Assembly (NCBI GenBank): GCA_012845835.1
Contig: JABAKD010000023.1
Span: forward strand, 5,810,137-5,874,136
Direction: 5' to 3'
Length of the DNA: 64,000 nt
Source: Undaria pinnatifida
Taxonomy: Eukaryota > Sar > Phaeophyceae > Laminariales > Alariaceae
In this document: in pieces, positions 10,901-22,025 of the stretch
Numbering within the stretch: the first letter of the stretch is position 1
Layout of the letters: every line of letters begins with the position of its first letter
The notes under the pieces: generated by a model
The model's input: the letters and a program-made list of their open reading frames with translations, nothing else
Database searches by the model: none
Told to the model about the DNA's origin: nothing
Made by a program: the position numbers and the translations under genes

Positions 10901-11089
10901 GTTGAAGTCTGGGTTTGGACATCATCGTATTGAAAGTTGTGGGCCTCCAATGGCCGTCACAAGATAGCATAAGACCGCCCTGACTTCTTCGCCACGTTGC
11001 GTTCTCTCCCAGGTGCCATTAATGATGGACGTGATACCCGCTGTTAGCCAAATGCCATCCTTAGCCAGTTCCCAGGGTCTGCTAGTATG

Positions 11090-11640
11090 GCATTTTTCCT
11101 TCTTTTCTTTTTCTTTTTTCTTTTTTCTCTTCTTTTTTCCTTGCTTTCTTGTCTTGTCTTTTTTTCTTGATTTTCTTGTTTTTTTTTTCTCTTTGCTTGC
11201 CTTTTTCGCTTTGTTTCGTTTTTCTTCTCTCTTCTTTCCTTTCCTTTATCTTCTTTTCTTTTCTTTGTTTCTTTTTTACCAATTAACTGACGCCTGTCGT
11301 GCGTATGCGCAGTGATAGATACTACGTGTAGTATGTACGTGGTAGTCTTCCTTGGGTGGCAATCTGAATATTTGGCGTCTCCAGGCGTGAGTAGTGAGAC
11401 GTATGCACCGGCCTGGACCTGGCACATCGTAGACTGACTCCCGATTTCACTTTTATATTTTTCTGGTGGAGGCATGAATTGCGTCAGCTGTGATATATGC
11501 GTGTACCACCTTGGGTTGTGTGTGTTTTTTCCTGGGGTATTCCTCTGCTCCAGAGTGACTGGAGCCTGTCCTGTGACCACGGACTTGACTATAATGTGCG
11601 AGTTAATGTAAGAACAACAACAACCAAAATGTCTATATCT
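11090..11640 (-). repeat. R2 repeat copy 2 with A-rich tail
   Basis: Read on the minus strand, this copy runs from about 11640 (ttgttgttgttctt) to 11290 and continues into a purine tail of 190 bases (11090-11285). It keeps an open frame (VVTGQAPVTLE, HISQLTQFMPPPEKYK, TMCQVQAGAYVSLLTPG) shared with copies 3 and 4. Its tail begins with a segment (aattggtaaaaaagaaacaa) related to that of copy 3. An A-rich tail suggests retroposition. It is interrupted by no other element. Confidence 0.72.
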
Positions 11641-11864
11641 GTTTAAGTTGGTATGGTGGTGTGGGGAAAAAAAATGGTTAGTTTCATTCAGTTGTTTCAT
11701 GTCTTTTTGTTGCCATGCGCCGTCTGTACATTGTATCTCGATCTTCTAGTGGTAGTTGGTGTCTCGTGGCTTGTTTTCCAGTGTCGTTGCCGCTCGACGC
11801 CAGTCCATTGTCTTCTGGCGCAGCCGGGGGGTGGGGGGTTAATTGAAGAAGACCACATACGACC

Positions 11865-11965
11865 TAATAATGCCCGTAATACGTGCGATCGGAGTATCAC
11901 ACACAGCTTGCAAAGACGAGTTTCGACAAAATATTCGATCTCACAGATGCGATAGATTGTATTTT
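11865..11965 (-). repeat. R1 terminal fragment
   Basis: The minus strand has the R1 end (gatcgaatattttgtcgaaactcgtctttgcaagctgtgtg-type sequence), about 100 bases long, ending at a T-run. Confidence 0.7.
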
Positions 11966-12189
11966 TTTTTTTTTTCAATAATACGTTGGAGCTGCCGCGT
12001 GGTGTCGTGGTATATAATACAATTTAGTGTATATATATATAGGAGTACACCCTTATTCCGGGTGCCGCGGGGCACCCTGTTTAAGAGCGTACACAATACA
12101 TCGGGTAGCCGTGTTGTAAAGGAATTAGTGGGGTAGTAGTACGATTGACCACGTGCAAAAAGGTTAACCAATGATAGCAAGCCTTATTA

Positions 12190-12900
12190 TATATTATAAA
12201 AAATGAAAACACACTCCAGCTGTGAGATCGAAGATTTCGTCGCAGGTCGAAACTCATATATTATTCGTAACACTCTCCCCGCCTAAAACGGCGGGATAGC
12301 AGGTCAGCCGGAAATACGACGGGCGGACGTGTCAACATCCAAGCGGTTTCATTTCCTGGGGATACCGGGTGAGGAGAGTATTTCTTCAAGTTCGACTTGG
12401 GGAAAGTCTGAAAATAAATGTTTGTTATTTAGTCTATATATTACTCCGGAGTATTTTCGTAATTAAAAATACACTCTACAGCTCTGTGAGATCAAAGATT
12501 TTTTTGTCGAAACTCAACTCAGCAAACTGTTCGTGATACATACTCCAATCGCGCGTATTACTGGGTGAAGTGTGTGTCCTCACTAGTAAGGGTATAGATT
12601 GGCGATTCCCCTCGGAATTAATTACAACAAGTGTAGCTTGTACCAGGGTCCACAGGGTGATGTTAGTTAGTCGGTCTGCTGTGCGCGGAAACTATAAAAC
12701 CCGTTTCAGAGGGGGACAACACCTGACAGCTGTGAAAGAGAGTACATCAATCAGTTTATCAAGTCTATCCTGTAGAAAGTTGTATAATAACCGATCTCTG
12801 TAAATAAATCCTTTAATAATGGGACAAATCTGACGGTTGTAGAAGGAATGCGTCAGTTTATCATGTATGGTATCCTGTAAGTCGTACAGCCAGTCAGTGA
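12190..12900 (+). repeat. R1 repeat, composite copy
   Basis: Two R1 starts are seen, at 12196 and about 12465. Between them lies a segment (12260-12400) related in inverted orientation to 20910-21030. The ggaaactata module is at 12690, followed by another at about 12800. The long poly-G tract seen in other copies is missing here. Confidence 0.75.
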
Positions 12901-12904
12901 GGAG

Positions 12905-13095
12905 AGGGTGGATTTTTTTTCATCGTGATGCATGGTGGGATCCGAACTCACGACCCCCAAAAAACCCATGGTCTTTCGACGACGCCATACAAGTAAGGCA
13001 TTTATTAGTGGGGTATTAGTGTTGATAGCCCGTTTGACAACGAGTGTGCAAAACCAATGCTTACCTAAACTATGCCTTATAACACCCCGCACCCC
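12905..13095 (-). repeat. tRNA-derived SINE-like copy (family B)
   Basis: On the minus strand a B-box-like gagttcggatccc lies at about 12940 and an A-box-like region at about 13030. The same arrangement occurs at 63105-63250 (-). The flank gcttacctaaactatgcc is shared with other family B copies. The copy is diverged. Confidence 0.6.
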
Positions 13096-13164
13096 CCCCT
13101 GAACCGACGGGATAATAACAGCAGAAGGTCGAGCGGATATTCGTTTATTTATCTCCACGCACAT

Positions 13165-13425
13165 CTACCTTCCAGCTTCTGCTGGACAGGCCGTGGTCAC
13201 AGGTAGGTGTCGTCCCTTCTTCCCCCCGGTTCTGGCCTTCAATTTTTTTCGTGCACATATAGGTTTCAGGAATCCCACTCCCCACTGCTCGCAGATTTTG
13301 CATCGAGAGCTGCTAATTCACACTCTCGCGCTTTCCGCAAGTAAGCTAATTTGTGTAAAGTCCCCTCAAATGTATACGAGTGAGTATGCTCTCTGTCTGG
13401 GGGATTCGAACTCAAGAAATTTACT
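13165..13425 (-). repeat. SINE family A, degenerate copy
   Basis: It matches the copies at 21709, 24797 and 25168 over the body (gacaggccgtggtcacagg...cgctttccgcaagt) and keeps the B-box region (gggggattcgaactca on the plus strand). The A-box side of the tRNA head is missing. It is older than the other three copies. Confidence 0.72.
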
Positions 13426-13439
13426 CGAGGATATAAAAT

Positions 13440-13500
13440 AAAAATTAAAATACACTCCAGCGGTGAGATCGAATATTTTGTCGAAACTCATCTTTGGCGG
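13440..13500 (+). repeat. R1 terminal fragment beside the transposase-like gene
   Basis: About 60 bases of the R1 start (aaaatacactccagcggtga) stop abruptly at 13500. A fresh R1 copy in the same orientation begins at 16025, so the 2.5 kb between them, which includes the ORF at 13968-16010, lies between two direct R1 copies. Confidence 0.7.
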
Positions 13501-13967
13501 GTTCCGCGCTAAAGCTCAATATTTGGGGGGGGGGGGTTCCGTGATTTCTCACCACGTACCCCCTAAGGTCTGAAATTTTAATGGCATGATCCTATGATGA
13601 AGTTAGGGCGCTGTGCAAAATTTGAGGTCATAACTCGTTCGCCTTGCCCGGGTTTCAACCAATATTAGTATATTCCGGTAGCTAAGAATCCGTAACGCAG
13701 AACCCGGGGATGGCCGCAAAAAATCCCCGGGTTTAAAATTGGCTTTAATGAAGCTGAATTTTTCCATCTACGCTAATTTGGGGCGGGGAACACGAATCCG
13801 GTGTCAGAATTTGATGATTCTCATTTGGTGTATGGATTCTGGCGATTTTCAGCGTGATCATCTGACCGCCGCCGCCGTGAGAAAAAAACAGAGAAACAAA
13901 ACATGTGTTCGTGCCGGAAGGCACATGTTTACCCACAAAATATCCCACAACTCGATAGACGCGTACC

Positions 13968-16010
13968 CTACACGACCCCCTCTTCACCCTCTTGAAGTTT
14001 ATTTATGTTTTTTTCCTCAAACTGTGTACCGGTAACCCTCTGCATCAAACAAACGCTGCTCTTCTTGCGGAACTTGATTTCCTTTTTTTCTTTTTTTCCT
14101 TTTTTTTTTTTCCCTTTCTCACCATCGACCTCATCATCCGCTCCAACGGGATCTACCCCGGTAACCATGACAACCTTCTCCTCCGCTCCAACGGGATCGA
14201 CCCCGGTATCCATGACAACCTTCTCCTCGACTACGCTCAATTGGAGCTTCGGGACAAGAGCGGGGTACTTCGCGAACACGAAACACTTATCGTAATCACG
14301 CACTCGGCAGGCTGAGCAAAAACAGGACGATTGAGAGGTGTATACCTCGTGGTCGACGGTACGCTTCTCGACACTAACTTCCTCTACCCCCGACACAACT
14401 TCGCCCCCCATCTCCTCCTCTTCTTCTTCCTCTTCTGATGATTCTGCCCCCCCCTCCCGCTCCTTATACTCTCCATCCGCTCCATCCATAGCTGCCTCTG
14501 CTTCCGGCTCGGATTCTTCTTCCTCCTCGCCGGAGGAAGACTGGGAGGAGGAAGACTGATCCCATCCCTGATCCTTGAGCGTCACGTTCTTCGCCCGCCT
14601 GCGACCCGAACGCCTGCACACCCCCACCAACCCACCCGTGAATTCAGAGGTGTCTTCCTCGCTGGACGACGACTCGTCCCATCCCTGATCCATCAGCGTC
14701 ACGTTCTTCACCCGCCTGCGACCCGAACGCCTGCGCCCCCCCGACCCCGCCCCCCCCGCATCTTGTTCCTCCTGCTCCTGCTCCTCCTCCTGCTCCTCCT
14801 CTTCCTCAGCCTCACCCGAGCGCACGAGCATCTGGCTTCTCGTCCGCTTCCGACTGGTTCGCCCCCCCCCATCCCCATCCCCCCCCTCGTCTTCTGAAGC
14901 CTCCTCCCCACCTTCATCGCTCTCCACCCCCCTATCCTTTTCCTCCCAAGCAGCGCTCCATGGTACATACTTCTTTATCGCCACGACTGTGAGCCCCGTC
15001 TCGTTCACCACCCCTTGGTCTACTCCCATTGCCAACGACAAGTCCCTCTTGACGACGTCCGGAACGTCGGCCTTTCTCCCAAGTCTGGTAGCGGTGGAGG
15101 CGTCGAATATGGGCGTGTTGGCCCCAATGAAGACGTAGTTATCTCGAGTACCGGTGATGCCCACAAGATCCCGCTTTGGTCTGTAGATCGCAGTTGGTCC
15201 GATGAGCTTGGTGTGCACGCGTCGGATGCGGTGCGCCGACCATCTAGCGAAGTATTCGGAGAGGCTCTTCTTGCTGATGTCGGCAAAATAGTTATCCACA
15301 AACTCCACTACACCCTTAGCGCCGGTGATCGGCTTGCCGAGCTGCTCCGACTTCTTCATGGCATTCTTCACAACGCCGCCGATGCCGTCGTGGCAACCTT
15401 TGAAGTGAGAGGTTGCCGCGAAGTGGTGCTCCACGACAAAGCCGAGCTCCCGCACGCTGTTGGACAAAAAGCGAAAGTTGCGCCTACCCTTGTACTGTTT
15501 GGCGCAGCCGTCCGTGAACATGAGCATTCGAGGCACCCGGTTGTCCTCCCTAGCAGATGCAGTAGCTGCAGACCCCTCACCATCCAAGTAGTCGTCAGCT
15601 ATCTGCTTGAGGGCATGGAGATGGAAGTCGAAGTCGTGGGCAGGGTCCGCGGAAGCAAAAACCCATGTCTCGCTCAGGTGGACCCTGCCGCCGCCCTCCC
15701 ATTCTTGTGGGCAGAAGTGTACGATGGCGACCATGAGGGTAGTGGTATCGTGTCTCGCGCAGGTTAGAACTTTTTGGGGTTCATGGGTGTACTTTTCGAT
15801 GAAGTCCGTCTCGATGACTATGTCGCCGTCCTGAAACGTTCGCAGGCAGGTGTTGTGGCAGTTTCTCTGCCACTTGGCCTTCGAATGATGCGCCATGTAC
15901 ACCTTGCTGTGCTTTTTGAAGTCCGCCCACAGGTCGCGGAGCTTGCCCTCCTTCTCCAACACTTGGTCTCTTAGCGTTGTCTTCCCGGGCCTCTCCAGGT
16001 CACCTTGCAA
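13968..16010 (-). CDS. DDE/RNase H-fold transposase-like protein, 680 aa, probably 5'-truncated
   Basis: A single uninterrupted frame. The first 300 residues look like a DDE-type nuclease domain: IETDFIEKYT (Asp near residue 68), MLMFTDGCAKQYKGRRNF (second Asp, near residue 170) and HHFAATSHFKGCHDGIGGVVKN. This motif set is known from uncharacterised transposase-like proteins of cnidarians, oomycetes and algae. Residues about 370-600 are highly acidic and Ser-rich with a repeated block (GRRRxKNVTLxDQGWD, twice), then a Lys-rich stretch (KKKKGKKEKKEIKFRKK). A Cys-containing segment near 580 (SSCFCSACRVRDYDKCF) may be a small metal-binding site. The start codon sits directly beside a TATATA run and an R1 repeat, so the usual N-terminal part is probably missing. 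The intact length argues for recent activity or selection. The superfamily is not certain. Confidence 0.75.
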   Translation of the reverse strand: MQGDLERPGKTTLRDQVLEKEGKLRDLWADFKKHSKVYMAHHSKAKWQRNCHNTCLRTFQDGDIVIETDFIEKYTHEPQKVLTCARHDTTTLMVAIVHFCPQEWEGGGRVHLSETWVFASADPAHDFDFHLHALKQIADDYLDGEGSAATASAREDNRVPRMLMFTDGCAKQYKGRRNFRFLSNSVRELGFVVEHHFAATSHFKGCHDGIGGVVKNAMKKSEQLGKPITGAKGVVEFVDNYFADISKKSLSEYFARWSAHRIRRVHTKLIGPTAIYRPKRDLVGITGTRDNYVFIGANTPIFDASTATRLGRKADVPDVVKRDLSLAMGVDQGVVNETGLTVVAIKKYVPWSAAWEEKDRGVESDEGGEEASEDEGGDGDGGGRTSRKRTRSQMLVRSGEAEEEEEQEEEQEQEEQDAGGAGSGGRRRSGRRRVKNVTLMDQGWDESSSSEEDTSEFTGGLVGVCRRSGRRRAKNVTLKDQGWDQSSSSQSSSGEEEEESEPEAEAAMDGADGEYKEREGGAESSEEEEEEEEMGGEVVSGVEEVSVEKRTVDHEVYTSQSSCFCSACRVRDYDKCFVFAKYPALVPKLQLSVVEEKVVMDTGVDPVGAEEKVVMVTGVDPVGADDEVDGEKGKKKKGKKEKKEIKFRKKSSVCLMQRVTGTQFEEKNINKLQEGEEGVV

Positions 16011-16019
16011 GTATATATA

Positions 16020-16695
16020 TATATATTATAAAAAATAAAAATACACTCCAGCTGTGAGATCGAAGATTTCGTCGAAACTCATCTTTGCAAGCTGTGTGTG
16101 ATACTCCGATCGCGCGCATTACGAGTTGTGTGTCCTCATTAAGGATATAGGTCGGCGACTCCCCTTACAACTACAGTGTAGCTATCAGGGTCAACAGGGT
16201 GATGTTAGTCAGTCTGTGCGCGGAAACTATAAATCCCGTTTCTGAGGGGGGCCAAATCTGACAGCTGTGGAGGGAAATGTATCCGTTTATCAAGTGAATC
16301 CTGTGTAAGTCGAATCACCGGTGAGGGGGGGACGGAGTTTTGAAGGACGTGGGGGCCTGGTTTTGATCAAAAGCGAGCGGGGTTGGAGGGGGGAGGGAAG
16401 GGGGGGGGGGGGGGGGGACGGGCGGGCAATTTGTGCGTGGAAGCTATAAACCCTTGTAAAGGGATTAATCTGACGGTTTTGGGGAAAATAAAAAAAATGA
16501 ATAAATAAGTAAATAAATAAAAATAAATAAATAAATAAATAAATGCACCAGTTTATCATGGGGGGGGGGTGAGGCGTGTGGGGCAGCTCAATCTGTGCGT
16601 GGAAACTATACATTATTTTGAGGGGATACATGTGACGGTTTCGGAAAGAATGCATCAGTTCATCATGTATATCCTGGGGTAAGCATATACGGAGT
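16020..16695 (+). repeat. R1 repeat copy
   Basis: A full R1 start (16025) with modules at about 16217, 16432 and 16598. They are separated by a G tract (16400-16418) and an (AAAT)n microsatellite (16500-16545). The copy is close to 7390-7990 in sequence and order, apart from the microsatellite. Confidence 0.8.
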
Positions 16696-16699
16696 GTAT

Positions 16700-18045
16700 A
16701 ATAACCTGGCACGCCAGGAACAATAATGGCTTACCCAAACTAAGCCTTATAACGACAACTAACTCAACAGTGTACTGCGGGAAACAAAAAGGTTACTCTC
16801 AACTACTACGTAGTAACTCCAAGGAATTTGTCGAAACCGTGTGTGAATGTCAAATCAATCAACTTCCTAGTAGTTTGTCCCCATCATAATAACACGTACC
16901 AGGTAGTAATTACTAAGTGCGGTTCAAAAAGTAACAGAAGGAACTTCGACCATGATGTAAGACGAGATAAGAGCGCGCTACGAAGGGAGATGCATACATA
17001 CTAGGAGCTCGGTGCTACTTCACTTGCTGCTGCCCGTTCTAAGGGCAGCTGAAACCGGGTCGTTCACCGGCTGTGTATTCGGTTTTCGGGCTAAAAAACA
17101 TGAAAAAAACGGATTATTTCGCTAGGAAAATCGGGTGTTTTGCATCATTACTATCTATCATCATTACTGCTGCGTGTGTTGCTTATGGTTGGAGATATCA
17201 AACATAAAAAATGAGGTGTCTTCCTGGCAATTTCATACCCCGGCACCCAACACCCCCCCCCTCCCTGGTTCCTGTGTGGCGGGGCGCACACCTTCTCCGC
17301 GAACAGCCTACCGCCCCAAAGATCCGTGCCACTGGATTGTTCGGCAAGCTCTCTCTGTCCAGCTGTCAACTTATTATCGACGCTTTCTTTCGAAGTTAGC
17401 TGTCGATTCTTCGAAGTTTTCATGCCGGAAATCAGACGTAGAAAACCGAACATACATCCCGAACAAGCGGTTGACATTGATATACATATTTAATGTGAAG
17501 AACACACACACACACATATAATAAACACTACCTGTACATGCACGCGAAGAGGGTACCCTACCGCGCCTTCGACAACATGGTTGACGTATACTCTGTAATT
17601 CAACTTTGTATGCACATACCCCGACCCTAAGGCTAACCCTAACCTTATCACAATGAAACGCAACAACCAATGCACGGTGAAACCTCCGAAACCCACCGAA
17701 GTCAAAATGTACTCTTCAGAAGATGTCGGATTAACGCCAGAACAGCTTTTTATTATTTTCAGTCAGTGGTTACAATGAAAAAAAATAATCAATGCAAGAG
17801 AAGGTACGCATTTAAGAGAACTATCGCGGCTTGTCACGAAAAAACCCGATTTTAAGAAAATGCAAGTATACTTGTTTGATTCCCGAGATTTTCTCTGATA
17901 TCAAGGTCTCCGAAAAATAGTGCCGCGCACACCACACACACACGCACACGCCTGCAGACGGCATGCCCGACGTTTCCTCGCATCTTCGAAACGCTACTTG
18001 TACGTAGTAAGCTCGCTTGGATGTGACCAATCAGGGGTGGAGAGA
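16700..18045. other. Intergenic; nothing coding seen
   Basis: Only short frames occur here. A small telomere-like run (ccctaaggctaaccctaacc, 17625-17644) and a CA microsatellite (17503-17517, 17933-17950) are present. The region 16729-16755 carries a flank shared with family B SINE copies (ggcttacccaaactaagcct). Confidence 0.55.
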
Positions 18046-18163
18046 ATACATAATACATTCATACCTACATACAAAAATACATACATACGTACCTGGTACA
18101 TACATACATACCATAGGTCTACATACATACATACATACATACATACATACATACATACATACA

Positions 18164-18197
<34 letters not shown>

Positions 18198-18362
18198 GAC
18201 TACATACATACATACATACATACATACATAAATACATACATACATACATACATACAAACATACACACATACATACATACATGCATGCATACAAACATGCA
18301 TACATACATACATACATATATACATACATACATACAAACATACACACATACATACATACATG

Positions 18363-18394
<32 letters not shown>

Positions 18395-18452
18395 CATACA
18401 TAAATACACACATACATACATACATACATACATAATACATGCATAAATACAT
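18046..18452. repeat. (CATA)n microsatellite, about 400 bp
   Basis: Nearly uninterrupted tetranucleotide repeat with scattered variants (tgca, caaa). All open frames across it on both strands (YIHT, MYVC repeats) are translations of the repeat, not genes. Confidence 0.97.
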
Positions 18453-18716
18453 ACATCGACCATGGGCTTTTTTGGGTCGTGGGCTCAAATCACACCATGC
18501 ACAACAATTGACTTTTTTGTAAGATGTATCTCTGTCTTAAGAGTTGGCGACCGCAGAGCCCCACATCGGCACGGTAAAAATCATGGGCGCAAAATCGTAC
18601 ATTATTAGTCTATACAAAAAACAATGTGAAAAGAAGTACAGGCAAATACGTTCAAATTGCGGTAAACCAAACTACCAACCTATCACGCAGGGTATTTCGC
18701 ACCTACCGTCTGTTAA

Positions 18717-19313
18717 GTTAAAGGTGGGGGACACAGAGTGCCCCCTGCAGGTCTGCCAATTAAGCAGGTCCTCGGAGATTACTCACTTTCGTTCCTTCGT
18801 AGAGATATAGCTTTATTCGTTTCCACCAGAGCCCGGGATAGCTTCTGAGATCGGAGGCACGTGCCTCCGATCCACTTCCTAACTTTCCCGAATATAAACG
18901 CCAACCTTATCATACGAAATCCATCCGAATGATCTCAAATTCGGATACTTACAGGCCTTTCGAGGCCGTATCTTAACACTAGCCCACCCTGATGAGTCGC
19001 ATATGCAGAAATATGGGAGATTCGAGGAAACTCCGGTTCTACGAACTAGACCATGAGTCGAAGATGCGGCTCCTCAGAACCCACTCCCACATCTCTAACC
19101 GTCTGGCTATGGAGCTAAGAACACGCGAAGAAAAGCAGTAGAAATAAACGCAGACCCTACAACAAGGCAATAGTCACCCTTCAAATACCTGCTGCATGCC
19201 GCCGGTGTGGCGGGGGGGGCAGATGAGGCTCTAGAATCTCCCGCACGCCGCCGGTGTGGCAGGGGGGGCAGGGAAGGCTCTACGGCAAACCAACCACAGA
19301 AAAGGTACTATGG
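18717..19313 (-). repeat. Solo LTR-like copy, inverted relative to 6780-7385
   Basis: It matches the block after the Gypsy integrase over its whole length, including the gatcggaggc hairpin (18850-18872) and the two ccgccggtgtggcgggg repeats (19197-19265). No pol sequence adjoins it. At 19313 it joins directly to the inverted R1-associated segment. Confidence 0.75.
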
Positions 19314-19316
19314 CGA

Positions 19317-20905
19317 TGATCGCATCCCAACCTATGCCAAGCGAAGTATGACTAACGAAGTAACGTAATTGAGCGCGTGTGCACCCAGCGTTCCTTTCAA
19401 AACACTGACGATTCGCATTTCTCCCTCTCGTGCTCAATGATGGCGGTGACATTGCATGGCCACATCACCTCGCCTGTTGATTTTGGCAATATGTATCTCT
19501 TTCTTATAATTAGTGATGTCAGAAAATATTTCATTTTTTATAATAAAATAATATGGTAACTACATGACTACTGTATGTAGCTATCGATTAAAATATTCTA
19601 TCCTTCGATCCATGTACAATAACAAATTATTAAGCTTTAACACGTTGTTCAAACGGCCTACTTACAGTCGAAATCGGCCAGAGTAATAAACACTTCTACG
19701 CAATTGATACCACGTCATTATCTTTCTAGCCATCCATGACGTAGCTTTCATTCATCCCCCCCTCCTCCCCTCCAACGCCCACCACCCGCACGATCGACTA
19801 CACCTAGCACCACGGGTATAGCAAGCCCCTACATACCAGGTACAGATTAACACGCGCGATCAGAGCATCACACACAATCTTGCAAATATGAGTTTCGACC
19901 AAATAATAGATCTCACAGCTAGAGTGTGTTTTAATATCATATGTGACCTAAACCTCTTGGGAACCCTTCCCTCCCCCCCTTCCCCCTTTTTTTCTCTCTT
20001 TTCCCGCTCTCTCTTGCTCAAACGCCTCACCTAATATCGAAATCCGCCGAGTAATAAACACTTCCACGCACTGGACATCACCTCATTACCTTTCTAGAGC
20101 CATCCTTGCCGGTGCTGCAATTCCCCCCCCCCCCCCGCCCCCAACGCCCCCTCCTTCCACACCACCCGCACCATCGCCTAGACCTAGCACCACGCGTATA
20201 GCAAATCCCTACATCTATGCGACATAAGCCCTTTCGCCCCCCCCCCCCCCCGCCTCCCCCCCCCCTCCCCCACCCCCCACCCCACCCCCACCCCTTCGAA
20301 CACTCCGCCCTCTACTCACTGGTTGTGCGACTTACAGGATATACATGATAAACTGGTGCATTCTTTCCTAACTAAGCCGTCATATTTGTCCCCTTAAAGG
20401 ATGTATAGTTTCCACGCACAATTTTAGCTGCCCCCCCTGTCCCCGTCCCCCCCCGCCCTCTCACCTCCGCCCTCTTTTGACCAAAACCAGGCCCCCACGT
20501 CCTTAAAAACTCCCCCCCCCTCCCCCCCCACACCCCCGCTCCCTTTTAATCAAAACCAGGCCCCCACGTCCTAAAAAACTCCGTCCTCCCCTCACCCAAG
20601 CCTCATGTTTATTCGACTTACAGGATTCACGCGATAAACTGATGCACTTCCTTCCACACACAGCTGTCAGATTTTGTCCCCCTCAGAAACGGGTTGTATA
20701 GTTTCCGCGCACAGACTGACCAACATCACCCTGTTGACCCTGACAGCTACACTGTAGTTGTAAGGGGAGTCGCCGACCTATATCCTTGATGAGGACACAC
20801 AACCCGTAATACGCGCGATCGGAGGACCACACACAGCTTGCAAAGATGTGTTTCGACAAAACATTCGATCTCACAGCTCTAGTGCATTTTTATTTCTATG
20901 GTAAG
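19317..20905 (-). repeat. Inverted long copy of the R1 unit
   Basis: The minus strand reproduces 7396-9360 in order: R1 start near 20900, the ggaaactata modules (about 20700, 20405), C tracts on the plus strand (19971, 20126, 20233), and the AT-rich segment down to 19317. One of the two tandem duplications of the 9-kb copy is single here. The poly-G strand is again the R1 sense strand. Confidence 0.8.
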
Positions 20906-20909
20906 CTTT

Positions 20910-21125
20910 GTCAAACTTTCTCATGTCGAATTTGAAAAATATTAACCCCGGTATGCCCCGGAAAAGAAACCGCTTGGATGTTGACAGGTCCGCCTGTATA
21001 TCCGGCCGACCTGTTATCCCGCCGCTTCAGGGGGAAGAGTTGGTTATAAGGCTTAGTTTGGGTAAGCTTTTGTTGACCTTTCAGCTTTTGCAAGTGGTCA
21101 AACGGACTAATACCCTACTAGTACC
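20910..21125 (+). repeat. SINE family B flank and fragment
   Basis: The segment gcttagtttgggtaagct and gcaagtggtcaaacggacta (21050-21110) is the inverse of sequence at 13040-13080 and 63190-63240. It carries the A-box-like half only. The block 20910-21030 is the inverse of 12260-12400. Confidence 0.6.
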
Positions 21126-21304
21126 TTCACAATACGTACATACGCGACTGGTTGCCTTCATGGTCCATTAATAGTGGTTACCCTTGAATACTATTATTAA
21201 TAACGTTGGCCCATGAGTTGTGGTGACATTTCAAACGATTATGTGCAAAAAATAAACGACAGGATTAGTAATGAATTTTGGCAGAAAATGAAATACAAAT
21301 AAGT

Positions 21305-21700
21305 CGTCACAACGTTGTTTTGTTGTTGGTGTTGTTGTTGTTCTCACATTAACTCGCATAATCAAGTCCGTGGTCACAGGACAGGCTCCAGTCACTCTGG
21401 AGATTTGAGGAATACCCCAGGGAAAAGCACACACAACCCAAGGTGGTACACGCATATATCACAGCTGACGCAATTCATGCCTCCACCAGAAACATATAAA
21501 AGTGAAATCGGGAGTCAGTCTACGATGTGCCAGGTCCAGGCCGGTGCATACGTCTCACTACTCACGCCTGGAGAAACCAAATATTCCCATTGCCACCCAA
21601 GGAAGACTAGCACGTATATATTACACGTAGTATCTATCACTACGCATACGCACGACAGGCATAAGCCAATTGGAGAAAAAGAAGCAAAGGAAAGAAAAGA
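21305..21700 (+). repeat. R2 repeat copy 3, most complete
   Basis: It runs from a (GTT)n-like stretch through cagctgacgcaattcatgcc, a TATA-like acatataaaag at 21490, and ends in an A-rich tail (ggagaaaaagaagcaaagga). The frame HISQLTQFMPPPETYKSEIG, TMCQVQAGAYVSLLTPGETK is open and shared with the copies at 11.3 and 63.4 kb. It meets the tail of a SINE in tail-to-tail orientation. Confidence 0.75.
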
Positions 21701-21708
21701 AGACAACG

Positions 21709-22025
21709 TTTTTTTGTTTTGTTTTTTTTTTCGCACACTTTTACTTTCCAGCCTCTGGACAAGCCGTGGTCACAGGTGTCGTCCCTTCTCCCCCCCGGTT
21801 CTCGCCTTCAATTTTTATCGCGCATAGGGTTCAGCAATCCCACTGCTCGTCGATTTTTCATCGAGTGTTGCTAACTCACGCTCTCGCGCTTTCCGCAAGT
21901 CAATTTGTGCACAAGAAAAAGTCCCAACGAATTTATACGACTATGCACTCGGCGGGGCTCGAACTCACGAAACTGACCTATACCAGGCTCGAGGATAACC
22001 TGATACGCCACCGGGGCGACCGGCT
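21709..22025 (-). mobile_element. tRNA-derived SINE, family A, copy 1
   Basis: On the minus strand a tRNA-like head starts near 22024 (ggtggcgtatcagg as A box; gttcgagcc as B box). It is followed by a body of about 200 bases and a poly-A tail (poly-T at 21709-21733 on the plus strand). This layout, with three nearly identical sister copies, is that of a Pol III-transcribed SINE. Confidence 0.85.

Noticed and set aside
10691-10970. Pro-rich and Gly-rich frames
   Set aside because: Produced by the (GGGGGA)n tract. No conserved motif, and they overlap in several frames.
11013-11315. Phe-rich hydrophobic frame resembling a membrane protein
   Set aside because: It is the T-rich strand of the A-rich tail of an R2 retroposon copy.
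15015-15767. 250-residue plus-strand frame
   Set aside because: It is the antisense shadow of the transposase-like ORF on the minus strand.
18017-18488. Long Tyr/His/Thr and Met/Tyr/Val/Cys frames on both strands
   Set aside because: They translate the (CATA)n microsatellite. All frames are open because the repeat lacks stop codons.
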